Positions 22,935 to 33,689 of a DNA stretch of 64,000 nucleotides are shown piece after piece. This DNA comes from Monodelphis domestica (lineage: Eukaryota > Chordata > Mammalia > Didelphimorphia > Didelphidae), in NCBI RefSeq assembly GCF_027887165.1, contig NC_077231.1, positions 126,684,987-126,748,986 on the forward strand, read 5' to 3'. The notes under the pieces are model-generated. The model saw only the letters and a program-made list of their open reading frames with translations, was not told the origin of the DNA and ran no database searches. A program made the translations under genes and the position numbers. The first letter of the stretch is position 1. Every line of letters begins with the position of its first letter.

Positions 22935-23394
22935 ATTATTATTTTTATACACTGAGCTGTCTTCTGTTTTAATCATTGCTTATTAGCACATTGTATTTTT
23001 TAAAAATCACTATTGTTTCTCAATATTGGACTTCAGAGAATTTAAATAGCTTTTAGAAGAGAAATCTTACTGTGAAGTATAGAGTTAGAGTAGACTTAGT
23101 AGATAGAGGCAAAGTTTCATTTCCCTCTATCTCTTGACCCTTCATATTTTGACATCCAACATCTGACCAATTCAAGGAGGAAAAATTTCTGTTTTATTTT
23201 TAGCTGTTTTGCATTTTTAGTTATTTGTCCCTGGTGGAACAAAAGTGGTTCCCACAAATCCTCCGACTTTACCATTGGATTATTCGTGTCAATTTTAATG
23301 ATTAAGATTGATAACTTCATATTATTTAACATGTTAACCATAGGCCTTCATCAGACCCTCCCTAAAACCAGACTTCACTTTTTCTTTCTTCTAG

Positions 23395-23905
23395 GTGTAT
23401 TAAACAAAAAAGAGATTGTTAGCAAGTTTCTGTAGAATCAGCCACTTATTTTATTAGCCTTGGGGTTGTGTTTGACTCTCCTCTCTTTTAATCCTTATAA
23501 CTCTTCCTTTGCCAGATTTAATTACCTGTTGATTTAATTACCCTAATATTTCTCAAATTCATTTCTGTCTCTAGTCTTCTGACTATCCCTCACCTGTGGT
23601 ACAAGCTGTTATGACCATGACCATTTGACTAGATTATTGCAACTTTATAGGTCTTTCTCTCTACTTTCTTTCCCTTCTAATCTAAAGTTTTTTGTTTTGT
23701 TTGGGCATAAAACTGATTATATCTTTAAAACACTCTTATTGTGTCTTACTGTCCTATAGAACTATGATCCTATAATTCTCTCCCTTTTCATAGCCAAATT
23801 CCAAGGGGAAGGGGGGACCTTCATTTCCTCTTATATTTGCTTCTCAACCCTTTGCAATTTGGTGTCCAACTTCATTGCTTAACTGAAATTGGCCTCTTTA
23901 AAAAA
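23395..23905 (+). repeat. L2 LINE fragment
   Basis: The phrases 'cttggggttgtgtttgactc', 'tagattattgcaactttata', 'cataaaactgattatatctt' and 'ttgcttctcaaccctttgca' follow the L2 3' order, diverged and without frame. Confidence 0.55.
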
Positions 23906-23913
23906 ATAAAGGG

Positions 23914-24108
23914 GGCAGCTGGGTAGCTCGGTGGATTGAGAACCAGGCCTGAGACAGGAGATCCTAGGTTCAAATCTGGCCTCAGACACTTCCCAGCTGT
24001 GTGACCCTGGGCAAGTCACTTGACCCCCATTGCCTAGCCCTTACCACTTTTCTGCCTTGGAGCCAATACACAGTATTGACTCCAGACAGAAGGTAGGGGT
24101 TTTTATAA
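23914..24108 (+). repeat. Type A SINE, well preserved
   Basis: A full-length copy from 'gcagctgggtagctcggtgg' through 'cagctgtgtgaccctgggca' and 'ttgcctagcccttaccactt' to 'cagacagaaggtaggggttt'. A/T-rich 'aaaaaaataa' flanks probably mark the target duplication. Confidence 0.9.
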
Positions 24109-24129
24109 AAAAATAATAAAAATAAAAAG

Positions 24130-24800
24130 TTTTTTATCAGTGGCTTGTTGTTTTACGTTATCATAGTTATTCCAGTAACTCTCTCTCCCAAAGAGCTATC
24201 CCATATTGCAAATAGTGCTTTTTTAATGAGAAAAAAATCAATACAACTGAGTAAAACATTGAAAAAGTCAGAAAATGTATTCAGTGTGCACCTCCACCAA
24301 AGGGGTGGGCTGGGGTTGTCCTCATATCTCTCCATTCAAGATGTGCTTTATTTTTATAATTTTGTTACATTCACTTTTGAAGGGTTAAATGAAACCCTAA
24401 TGATTGTTTTGATTTGCTTTACTCTTATTATTAGTGATATGGAACAGTCTTTCATGGGGTGCAAATATTTTGCAATATTTATTGTTTGAAAACATTTTTC
24501 ATATCCTTTGATGGCTATTATTTATATATTCATTTATATATGCATATATTTATACATACACATATTTACATATATATTGAATAACAAACTCTCAGAGAAA
24601 GTTGATACTACGATTCCCCCTTCTTTGACCATTTTCTTTCTAATACTAAGTACATTACTTTGTGAAGAAGCTTTTCATGTAATCAAGGTTATCTATTTTA
24701 TCTTTTGTGATTGCCTCTATTTCACGATTAGTTAAGAATATTTCTTCTACCCATAGCTACCAGAGGCATATGATCTTCTCTTCTGATTGTTTTTATTTCT
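24130..24800 (-). repeat. L1 fragment (reversed), with AT microsatellite
   Basis: The segment 'gatatggaacagtctttcat', 'gaagcttttcatgtaatcaa', 'gattgcctctatttcacgat' resembles reversed L1 5'/ORF1-side sequence. A TATA-rich tract at 24515-24580 interrupts it. The open frames here are fortuitous. Confidence 0.45.
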
Positions 24801-24817
24801 TACAGTATGTTCTTTAA

Positions 24818-25060
24818 TGAAGCAGCTAGATGGCAAAATGGATAGTAGGACCAGGAAGACTTATCTTCCCGAGTTCAAATCTGGCTTCAGACACTTACTA
24901 GTTGTGTGACTTTGGTGAAGTCACTTAACGCTATTTTCTTCTTCATCTGTAAAATGAGCTTGAAAAAAAAATGGTGAATCGCTTCAGTATCTTTGCCAAA
25001 AAAATCCCAAATGATCATGAAGAGTCAGATACAACTGAGACATTACTGAACAACAATAGC
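24818..25060 (+). repeat. RTE-tailed SINE (type B)
   Basis: The head 'aagcagctagatggcaaaat' is followed by CORE 'cagacacttactagttgtgt' and the tail 'gaagagtcagatacaactga', which is the Bov-B-like end. Confidence 0.85.
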
Positions 25061-25279
25061 ATGATCTTTAATATTATGTATATCCATTTAGAACATATTG
25101 TAGAATGTGATGTAAAGTGTTGCTCTAAGCCTAATATTTTCAGATTGCTTTCCAATTTTCCCAGAAGTTTTTATCAAATAAGGAGTTCTTCCTAGGTCAT
25201 TATTTTTTCTACTGTATTGAACATTAGGTTAATAAGTTACATTGATTATGATTCTCCCTTGTCTGATTAGTTCCATTAA

Positions 25280-25560
25280 TTTTTCACTCTATTTTTAAAA
25301 ACCAATACCAGATACTTTACAATATAGCTTGGGATCTGGAAGTGCGATTCTACATTAATCCCTATTTCATTCCCTTGCTATTTTGTTTTTCCAAATGAAT
25401 TTTGTTATTATTTTTACAAGTTCTATAAAGTATCCCTTTGCTAATTTTATTGTTATATGGCATTAAAAGTTTAAACTAACTTTGGTCGTATTGTTATTTT
25501 TATTATATTGGCACAGCCTATCCATGAATACTAAATATTTTTCTAGCTACTTAAGTTGAA
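25280..25560 (-). repeat. L1 ORF2 fragment, reversed
   Basis: The phrases 'gatactttacaatatagctt', 'gggatctggaagtgcgattc' and 'attggcacagcctatccatg' are the reversed ORF2 interior of L1. It is broken in all frames. Confidence 0.6.
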
Positions 25561-25589
25561 AGATTCTCTTAATTGTTTAATCTGATTGC

Positions 25590-26695
25590 CTTTTTTTCAC
25601 TCCTGGGTCTTCTTAACCATTCTGTAACATTCATTGCTGTTGTTCACCCTCCCCTTCTTGGATACTTTTTTGTTCTCTGCTTTTATGACACATTTCTCTC
25701 TGTTTCTCTGTTTCTCTGTTTCTCTCTCTGTCTCTCTGTCACTTTCTCCCTTTCCCTTCTCTCCAGCCAATCCTCTGTAATCTTCCCAACTATTCTCTCC
25801 ATATTCTTCTACCTGTTGACCTCATCATATCCCCTGGGTTTAATTATCTTAATGCAGATGATTCTCAAATGTCTGGACTCTGAGTATATTCTGATCACTC
25901 TTCACATTTTCAGCTACCTACTGGACATTTTCAAAATATATATCTGATAGGTATCTCAAACCAACATATCCGAAACAGAACTCTTGTCTTTCTTTCCTAA
26001 ACCTCTCCTTTATTGAACTTTCTTGTTTCTGTTAATGACAGTTATTTATTCTTCCAGTCACTGAGCATTATCCTCACCTCTTCACTTTCACCCCACATAC
26101 AGTTTACAAATCTTGTTTGTACTTCCAGTTCATCTCTTGCAATCAGCTTCTCCTTTCCTTTTTTTATTCACATCGTCCCCAGCTTTTCTGATTCATGTCC
26201 TCATCACCTCCTGATTCCCAGTGCCTTGGAAATGGCTTTTCTGCCTTCAGGCTCTCCTTACTCCTCTAGATCATAGGTGCTCAAGTGATTTTTCTGAAGT
26301 TCAGCTCTGACTATGTCACTTTCTTGTTCCGTAAATTCCATTGACTCCCAATTGCCTGTGAGACAAAATATGAGTGCTGGCTTTTAGAATCCCTTACGAC
26401 CTGGCCTCATGCTACTTTTCCAGTCCTATTACACTTTACTCCCTCTCTCACACTCTAGGGTTTTGCCAAATTGGTCCTTTTTGTTAAGCCTTTCTCAAAC
26501 GATACTCAATTTCCCATCTCCTTGCCTTTGAATGGTCTGTCATCCATGTCTGGGATGCCCTCCCTTCTCACCTCTTTATCTCTGCCTCTTAGAATTTTCT
26601 TGTTTACCAGGACTCATTCAATCATTGTCTTTGTAGCCTGCAGTTTTTAGCACAGTGCCTGGCACATAGTGGGCACTTGATAGCTTCTTATTGAT
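25590..26695 (+). repeat. L2 LINE 3' region (about 1.1 kb)
   Basis: This is the longest L2 in the window. The order 'tatcccctgggtttaattat', 'gcagatgattctcaaatgtc', 'gattcccagtgccttggaaa', 'gactcccaattgcctgtgag', 'gtctgggatgccctcccttc', 'agcacagtgcctggcacata' is the L2 3' ORF and 3' UTR. A short TTTCTCTG repeat lies at about 25695-25740. Its 124-codon open frame is repeat-derived. Confidence 0.8.
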
Positions 26696-26699
26696 TGAT

Positions 26700-26995
26700 A
26701 ACTATCCCACTCAAAACATTCAGCGATTCCCCATTGCCTCCCTTAGAGAGGTCGGACTTTTCTGCCTGGCATTGACAATCTTCCTACAGTCCAGTGCTGC
26801 CTCATCTCATATTATTCCCCTTCATGGACTCTGCTTCAGCTACAGTAGATAACTCTTTGTGCTATGAATATGAAATGCTCCCTCACTCCTCTATTCTCCC
26901 AGTATCTCCTCTCTACTCTCTTTTGCCTGCTAAACTTTTACATAATTCTCTGCAAACACCATAGCAAACGATAGATGTTTGTTAAATTTTATAGT
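26700..26995 (+). repeat. Second L2 fragment
   Basis: A fresh start at 'cagcgattccccattgcctc' repeats the same L2 region as the element before it. It is followed by 'ctctgcttcagctacagtag' and ends 'tagatgtttgttaaatttta'. Two L2 copies therefore lie in tandem, as separate insertions. Confidence 0.65.
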
Positions 26996-27370
26996 GTTAA
27001 AAATGCCACAAAACACTGGTCTTGGTTCTGCCACCAGCTACCTGTCATTTAATCTTTTCAAGTCTCAGTTTTCTTATCTGTAAAATGAGACGGTTAGACG
27101 ACATGATGATGGTTGAGGTCCCATTTAACCCCAAATTTCATCAGACTTTAATGGACCTTTGTCCTTATCAGCATGGGTACTCCTTGTAATGATGCTGATT
27201 ATAACCCTTCCATCCCGTGTAATTATTGTTCAAGTCTTCCTATTAAATATTCCACAAGGGACCCACCCAACATTATGGAAGCCTTGCAGTTTTTTTTTTT
27301 ATGAGATCTGGCTATAGTGGAACAAGAATTCTGACCATCTTGCCACATGACTAGGCCGCCTTTTCTGGCC

Positions 27371-27417
27371 ACATCTCTCTCTCTCTCTCTGTCTCTCTCT
27401 CTTTCTCTCTCTCTCTG

Positions 27418-27450
<33 letters not shown>

Positions 27451-27532
27451 GTCTCTCTCTTTATCTCTCTCTCTGTCTCTCCTCTCCCTCCTCCCCTCCC
27501 CTCCCCTCCCCTCCCCTCCCCTCCTCTCTTCT
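27371..27532. repeat. (CT)n / (CCCCT)n low-complexity tract
   Basis: A CTCT run with occasional G (gtctctct) passes into CCCCT pentamers at 27495-27525. The 77- and 62-codon open frames over it are artefacts of the repeat. Confidence 0.95.
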
Positions 27533-28084
27533 CCAACATTGCAGAGTCTTCTAAGGGAGATACATAATCACAATACTTAAGTCTAAGTATCTATACTAGG
27601 AAAAAAAAACAAGACAGAAAAAAAGAAACAAGAATAAAAATATCTATTGACCAGATTTTGTCAGACAACCTTCTGAGAAGGTCTGTCAATATTTATATGA
27701 GACAAAGACTGCTCATGGGACAGTAGGCTAGACCAGAATTAAACAAAAAGAGAATAGATGGGTTTGCCTTTGGGGAATGGGCATAGTTCTTTTAAGTCCC
27801 ACCCTAAACATAGACCAATGTCTTAAACAAAAATATTTTTTCTGGTGATACCATGGACTGCTTTTCCTGGAATAACACACTCACTAAAGAGTTATAGAAA
27901 TCTCAAAGGATAATGAAAAGGTGAGCTGGGGGTGAATAGGTAGGTTGCAGCAAGATACCAATCAAGAATTGCATAAGTGAAGCAGAGTAAAAGATGTCAT
28001 CACAGAGATATATGAGCAGAAGATGCTGATTTTTTTTCTAAAATGGATTGATATATTTTTTTCTTGTTCACTTTGAAAATAAAC

Positions 28085-28200
28085 CTTTCCTTTTTGTAGA
28101 TAACATTGTACTGATTGCAGCAAGCCTCCTAGATGAACTCCATAATTATAAGAGCCCATTCTTCTTCGCTATACAGGAAAAAATCTTGTGCCTTTTGATA
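28085..28200 (+). pseudogene. Possible non-LTR reverse transcriptase remnant
   Basis: One frame reads FLFVDNIVLIAASLLDEL, which resembles the FADDIVLIA catalytic box of RTE-type reverse transcriptases, with the active-site Asp pair reduced to Asp-Asn. The frame is open for only about 50 codons and nothing else around it is recognisable. It could be a coincidence. Confidence 0.35.
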
Positions 28201-28349
28201 TACAGTTAGAGAACTCAGAGACACTAGAACTGACAAATGAGTTGGGCCCAGAACTAAGAGGGGAGGGGAAGGAAGTAGGCTGGATAGCCTCTTCAATTTG
28301 AATAGATCTTTTCCTGATCTCTAGCTTCTTATTGGACTGTCTTTTTCCT

Positions 28350-28440
28350 TTGGTGGCATAATGGAGAGGGTGCTGGTTCTAAAGTCAGGAAGACCTCAGT
28401 TCAAATCCAATCTCAAACTGGCTGTGTGATCCTGGGCAAG
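28350..28440 (+). repeat. MIR-type SINE, 5' part, interrupted
   Basis: 'ggtggcataatggagagggt', 'gttctaaagtcaggaagacc' and 'ctggctgtgtgatcctgggc' form the first half of a MIR-like SINE. The second half resumes at 29380. Everything between them is inserted. Confidence 0.75.
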
Positions 28441-28514
28441 TCCTAGGTTCAAATCTGGCCTCAGACACTTCCCAGCTGTTTGACCCTGGGCAAGTCATTT
28501 AACTCCTACCACAA
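28441..28514 (+). repeat. Fragment of a type A SINE at the LTR junction
   Basis: The 74 bases 'tcctaggttcaaatctggcc' to 'ttaactcctaccacaa' are the middle of a type A SINE, joined without head or tail between the interrupted MIR and the LTR. The joint falls at the shared CORE phrase 'cctgggcaagtc'. Confidence 0.7.
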
Positions 28515-29379
28515 TGTGACAAGGAAATCACTTTAAAAGACTGATATATATTAATTTAAGGTCGCCAAGGAATTCAGCTATGTAATTCCTAAATGAAACT
28601 CAAGTCAGCAGTCAACCTTTTATGGAGTTTAATTACAAACAGGAGGAAGAAAGGTATTAGAGATAGAGAGAGAGAGAGGGAGAGAGAGAGAGAGAAAGGG
28701 GAGAGAAGGGAATAGGGCTTAAATAACCCCTCTGTTTAGGCTGGGCCAAAAGGCCCAAGCCCTTAGATAGCTGAGGCAAAGAAATGAGATCAGTCCCTAT
28801 CACTCACATGACCAAAATGGAGAAACAGCCTCAGAGGCCTCCACCTCCAGCTTCCTTCCAAGCAAGCTTCTCAGAGCACCACCTCTCAGAGCAAAAACTC
28901 TCCAACCACCCACCCCTAGTCCTCAGACCCCGCTATCTTTAAGGAAACCATCCAAGTTCCCTCCCCTCAGTTCTCACATTTACCAATCACTGTCCATGTC
29001 TTCCCTGTGCCAATGGTGGCTCTACCTTAACCCAGGACCGCCCAGAGGTCTGTGGCTTTGCACATGTCTGTTGAAGGTCATATTCTCAAATAATTAAATC
29101 TTGATCCTTTGCTGCAGCCCTTCCTAAATCCTGTTACCCTGAGTAGGGTGGAGATTGGAATAATTAAATTTTGATCTATGCTGCAGCCCTTTCCATTGTT
29201 CAGCAAAAGGTTTCTGTCCTAAAGTAATCTTAAGAAGGAAGGAGGAGGAACCTCCCTTGCCAATGGGGTTCACATTCCAATAGAGTTCCCACTATCAGTA
29301 TGAAATTCCCTACAAGCATGAAACCTTCCAATGGTGAAATTTCCAACATTCACAAGTCTAAGAAATTTTAAGGTTTACA
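28515..29379 (-). mobile_element. Solo LTR of a class I endogenous retrovirus, minus orientation
   Basis: The 865-base segment starts TG and ends CA and is the reverse complement of the LTR at 46286-47228; by eye the two are clearly alike with small indels. In its own direction it has a 'ttatttaagccctattcccc' TATA region and a GA/CT-rich block. No internal retroviral sequence adjoins, so it is a solo LTR. No matching short duplication is visible at its ends. Confidence 0.85.
28654..28706. repeat. (GA)n tract within the solo LTR
   Basis: A GAGAGA run expanded in this LTR copy. The homologous site in the 47.05 kb LTR is a shorter CT run. Confidence 0.85.
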
Positions 29380-29555
29380 ATGGGCAAGTCATTTCTGGCT
29401 GCTTTAGTTTCCTTAACTGTAAAATGAGTATGATAATAATAATTTCTTTTCCCACCAACATTGTATGTATAGCTTCATAGCTTGGGTTGTTGTGAGGATC
29501 ACATCAAATAATATTCCCAAATGCCTGGCACATAGTAGGTACTTAATAAATTGTT
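29380..29555 (+). repeat. MIR-type SINE, 3' part
   Basis: 'atgggcaagtcatttctggc', 'agtttccttaactgtaaaat', 'gttgttgtgaggatcacatc' and 'cacatagtaggtacttaata' complete the MIR begun at 28350. Confidence 0.75.
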
Positions 29556-29573
29556 TTACTTTCCTTCTCTTTA

Positions 29574-29969
29574 CTTCCTCCCTTCCTCCCTCCTTCCCTC
29601 CCTCCCTCCCTCCTTCCCTCCTTCCTTCCTTCCTTCCTTCCTTCCTTCCTTCCTTCCTTCCTTCCTTCCTTCCTTCCTTCCTTCCTTCCTTCCTTCCTTC
29701 CTTCCTTCCTTCCTTCCTTCCTTCCTTCCTTCCTTCCTCCCTCCCTCCCTCCCTCCCTCCCTCCGTTCCTTCCTTCCTTCCTTCCTTCCTTCCTTCCTTC
29801 CTTCCTTCCTTCCTTCCTTCCTTCCTTCCTTCCTTCCTTCCTTCCTTCCTTCCTTCCTTCCTTCCTTCCTTCCTTCCTTCCTTCCTTCCTTCCTTCCTTC
29901 CTTCCTTCCTTCCTTCCTTCCTTCCTTCCTCCCTCTCCCTCTCCCTCTCCCTCTCTCCTCTCTTTTTCC
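29574..29969. repeat. (CCTT)n polypyrimidine tract, 396 nt
   Basis: Every base from 29574 to 29969 is C or T except one G at 29765. Most is CCTT, with CCCT stretches at both ends and at about 29737-29764. The 150-169-codon open frames of Pro/Ser/Phe/Leu or Gly/Arg/Lys/Glu repeats are artefacts. Length in the assembly may be approximate. Confidence 0.98.
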
Positions 29970-30149
29970 ATTGACATCTTATGGCTACAATTCATGGGAT
30001 ACTATGCTATACTTATAGTCTTCAAAGTATTGAAATTGAGGCTCATCCAAAGGGCAATGGAGAAATGTGTGGGTGTGAGCAAGCTGTTAACACATCACAA
30101 AAAAATTTATGCAAGAGAAACAATATGAAAGAATAAATTAAAAATAAGA

Positions 30150-30635
30150 AACTTTACCTTATTAGATTCAGCCCAACATACTGGCTTGTAAAAGATCTTT
30201 TTGTATTTTGATTGTCATTTAGCATACTTTTTCTTCCTTTCAGCTTTGTGTCACCTGCAAATTTGATAAAGATGTTGTCTTATACTTTTCTACAAAACAA
30301 TGATAAAAATATTAACCCTCCAGGGCCAAGTAGGGATTTCTGTAGTTTTATCTTAGAGACTCCCTTTCAAGGTGGTATCAAACCAACTTGAATTAATTAC
30401 TGTTTTTGGATTCTAGAATTCTACCAGTTAATAAAGTATTTAATTGTACTATCATTGAGCCCACCTCTTTCTACCTTTTCCACAAGAATTGTATAAGATA
30501 TTTTATTACATGCTTTAAATCTAGATAAACCAAGTCTATAATATTCCTCTAATCTATCAGTTTCATTTGTCCAAAAAAGAAATAAGATCAGTTTGACATG
30601 GCTTATCAGGGATAAAGGCATGCTGTCTCTTTGTG
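30150..30635 (-). repeat. CR1/L3 fragment, reversed, split by L1
   Basis: The order 'tgtcacctgcaaatttgata', 'gataaaaatattaaccctcc', 'tttccacaagaattgtataa' and 'aaaaagaaataagatcagtt' is the reversed CR1/L3 reverse transcriptase region. An L1 is inserted at its far end. Confidence 0.75.
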
Positions 30636-30645
30636 ATCATCACTT

Positions 30646-31413
30646 CTTTTTCTTCTTTTTTTTTTTGAAAAATTTATTTAGTCAATTTAGAACATTATTC
30701 CTTGGTTACAAGAATCATATTCCTTCCCTTCCTTCCCTCCCTCCACCCCTTCCTGTAACCGACATGCAATTCCACTGGGTATTACATGTGTCCTTGATCA
30801 GAACCTATTGCCATGTTGTTGATGTTTGCATTAGGATGTTCATTTAGAGTCTACATCCCCAGCCATATCCTCTTGGCCCATGTGATCAAGCAGTTATTTT
30901 TCTTCTGTGTTTCTACCCCTGCAGTGTTTCTTCTGAATGTGGATAGTGTTCTTTCTCGTAGATCCCTCCAAGTTGTTCAGGATCACTGCATTGCCACTAA
31001 TGGAGAAATCCATTACGTTCGATTGTACCACAGTGTATCAGTCTCTGTGTACAATATTTTCCTGGATCTGCTCCTCTCGCTCTGCATCACTTCCTGGAGG
31101 TTGTTCCAGTCTCCATGGAATTCCTCCACTTTGTTATTCCTTTGAGCACAATAGTACTCCATCACCAACATATACCACAATTTGCTCAGCCATTCCCCAA
31201 TTGATGGGCATCCCCTCGTTTTCCAGTTTTTTGCCACCACAAAGAGCGCAGCTATGAATATTCTTGTACATGTCTTTTTCCTTATGATCTCTTTGAGGTA
31301 CAAACCCAGCAGTGCTATGGCTGGATCAAAGGGCAGACAGTCTTTTAAAGCCTTTTGGGTGTAGTTCCAAATTGTCCTCCAGAATGGTTGGATTAATTCA
31401 CAACTCCACCAGC
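30646..31413 (-). mobile_element. 5'-truncated L1, 3' end (ORF2 C-terminus and 3' UTR)
   Basis: On the minus strand it encodes the ORF2 C-terminal segment with CTRIFIAALFVVAKNW, CPSIGEWLSKLWYMLVMEYY and ERSRSRKILYTETD, then a 3' UTR and A-rich tail. It is flanked by a perfect 10-base duplication 'atcatcactt' (30636-30645 and 31414-31423). The duplication and well-kept frame mark a young, dead-on-arrival copy. Confidence 0.9.
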
Positions 31414-31861
31414 ATCATCACTTTATTTCCTAAGAAACATTTATTATTAATGGAATTAAAGTAAATAGACAAATAAGCAAAAAAAACTAATTATTTATAC
31501 ATTTTCCTTTGTTGGGATAAAACCATTTTTGAGCCATGTAGATTTTATTTGTTCAGAGTTTTTCCAAACAATCTTGTGTCTTTCTATAAAAAGTCACTTA
31601 AAAAGTAATGCCTTTGACATAAAGAAAAGGTGAATAAAAGTGACAGTTGGTAAATCCTTTCAGAATGTCATTTACCCATATCATTAGAAATTATTTAAGT
31701 GAAAAGCACTGACTCTTAATCCTCTTTGCATGAAAGGGAACTTAGAAAATTTACAGTTAAATTTGCAATATGTACTGTACCTCAGCAGTGATAGACTTAT
31801 TTTATAGAAAATTGTGTATATGTAAGACCAAGATCAATGTTTAATTTTAACATTTTTGTTC

Positions 31862-32320
31862 AGTTATTTTCAGTTATGACCGACTGTTTTTGTTTTTTTT
31901 TGGTAAAGATGAAGGAGTAGTAGCTTGCCATTTTCTTCTCAAGCTCATTTTACAGATGATGAAACTGAGGCCAACAGGGTTAAGTGACTTGGCCAGGGTA
32001 ACTAATTAATGTCTGAGACTAGATTTGAACTCAGGAAGAGGGGTCTTCTTTTTTTTTTTAACCCTTATCTTCTGTCTTGGAGTCAATACTGTGTATTGGC
32101 TCCAAGGCAGAAGAGTGGTAAGGGCTAGGCAATGGGGGTTAAGTGACTTGCCCAGGGTCACATAGCTGGGAAGTGTCTGAGGCCAGATTTGAACCTAGGA
32201 CCTCCTGTCTCTAGGCCTGGCTCTCAATCCATTGTGCCACCCAGCTGCTCTAAAGAGGAGTCTTCTTGACTCCAGGCCCAGCATTCTATCTATTGTGCCA
32301 CTTGGCTGCCCCAATTTGAA
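31862..32320 (-). repeat. RTE-tailed SINE (type B), reversed, interrupted
   Basis: The reversed type B tail ('cagttatgaccgactgtttt', 'gtagcttgccattttcttct') and CORE occupy 31862-32035. The head ('ttgtgccacttggctgcccc') lies at 32268-32320. The middle is a later type A SINE. Confidence 0.75.
32051..32252 (-). repeat. Type A SINE inserted in a type B SINE
   Basis: A complete reversed type A copy is bounded by 'aagaggggtcttctt' (32036-32050) and 'aagaggagtcttctt' (32253-32267), a 15-base target duplication with one mismatch. The nesting shows that type A was active after this type B copy arrived. Confidence 0.92.
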
Positions 32321-32450
32321 TACTGAGATATAGTAGAGATTTTCAAAATCTTGAAAAACCTAGAAAATAACTGGTTCTTTTGCTATAGGAGCCAAAGTCT
32401 ATTTATTTCCCTAAAAATTTCCACTTATGTGATTTCTCATTCATTTGTGC

Positions 32451-32625
32451 TTTTTAATTTACTTTATATTTAATTTTATTGAATTAATTTAGAACAGTTT
32501 TCTATGGTTATAAGGTTCATGCTCTTTCTCTCCCTTCCCCCCCAACCCCCTCCCATACCTGACACACAATTCTACTCAGTTTTACATGTGTCATTGAACA
32601 AGACCCGTTTCTATATTATTGATAA
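32451..32625 (-). repeat. L1 3' UTR fragment, reversed
   Basis: 'ttgaattaatttagaacagt', 'ggttataaggttcatgctct' and 'tttacatgtgtcattgaaca' are the reversed L1 3' end, older than the 30.6 kb copy. Confidence 0.65.
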
Positions 32626-33689
32626 TAATTTGTGCTTTTTAAAGTATCCCTTTTCTCATTCAAGATTCAGATAAGCTTTTCAATAGGGACACCTAGTGGG
32701 CAATTTTTGCTCAAGGATTTGAGACCACTATATTCTTTCAGAGAATGGAATAGAAGGTTGTTTCTCTCTCTTTTTATGGGGTGGCGAGGGTGGGGGAAGA
32801 TCATTAATTACACTGATCAAAATATGTTGAATTATTGAATAAGGGTAAAGTGCTTTATAGGCTTTTGGAAATGAGACATTTGCAAAGCATTTTGCAAACC
32901 TTAAAACACAATATCAGTGCTAGCTATTGTTACAAACTTTAAAATTATATATATATAAATATACCATTATTATTATTACTACTCCTAATACTGTTATTGT
33001 TATTCTATACTTTTAAAATTGGAACATTGATTATTGATTTAGAGAAGCCAATATTTTTCTTTCTGTCTTTAAAGTAATAATGTTATCACAAACCACATAT
33101 TTACATATGATAGGTTTTCTGTAAAGGAAACTGTCAAGAAATTTTGGTGTAAGGACATGCAGAAATGTTAAAAATAAATTTTCTGGTAAGTATGTACTTT
33201 TTTCTTAGCATGGATTTTCAAAAATTCAGTAGGATAAGGTACTTCTCAACCTGAATTTATAACATCCAGAAATGAATTTGAAAGGGACTCTGTTTTATGA
33301 TAGATGCACCATTGCCGTCTGAGCATATGTCATCAAATATTTTGTTAAGACTTAGAACTGTGCTCTTTGGCAGCATGAAGCAGTGTTAAGGTTTATATTC
33401 TTTGGTCTCAGAAAGTGGAAAGATGTGGAGAAAGAATTCCATCTGAAAGGTCGTATTGCATAGCAGAGTCAGAGAGAGCAATTTTGTTCCTTTTTCAATG
33501 GCATGGAAACTTATACTTTGACTATTTGGATTTTGTATATTAAGGTTTAGGAATGGAAAAAAGGAAGGAATATAGTTTACATTCATTTTTGAGAAACATT
33601 ATTATATAGTGGATAGACAGCTTGTTGTAGAGAGTAAAAAAAATAAACTCTAGTTTGCACTAAAATTTCATCAATTCTCTCTCTAGAGG

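Noticed and set aside
23914..24108. tRNA genes suggested by tRNA-like heads of SINEs
   Set aside because: The heads are diverged and lack a complete cloverleaf; they belong to dispersed SINE copies.
25573..25947. A 124-codon plus-strand frame with hydrophobic runs, resembling a membrane protein
   Set aside because: It lies in an L2 LINE and a TTTCTCTG repeat; hydrophobic residues come from T-rich sequence.
27347..27580. Open frames rich in Ser-Leu or Arg-Glu
   Set aside because: They are produced by the CT/CCCCT simple repeat.
29574..29969. A CRISPR-like or satellite array
   Set aside because: The unit is four bases with no spacers; it is a microsatellite.
29465..30018. Open frames of 150-169 codons on both strands with Pro-Ser-Phe-Leu or Gly-Arg-Lys-Glu repeats
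   Set aside because: They are translations of the (CCTT)n tract. No splice, start or family support.
30813..31257. Plus-strand open frames of about 110 codons, repeated near 63231-63594
   Set aside because: They are shadows on the antisense of the two L1 copies; their similarity to each other comes from the L1.
31013..31303. Minus-strand 96-codon frame that looks conserved
   Set aside because: It is the L1 ORF2 C-terminus and is recorded as part of the L1 and not as a host gene. The same holds for 63350-63688.
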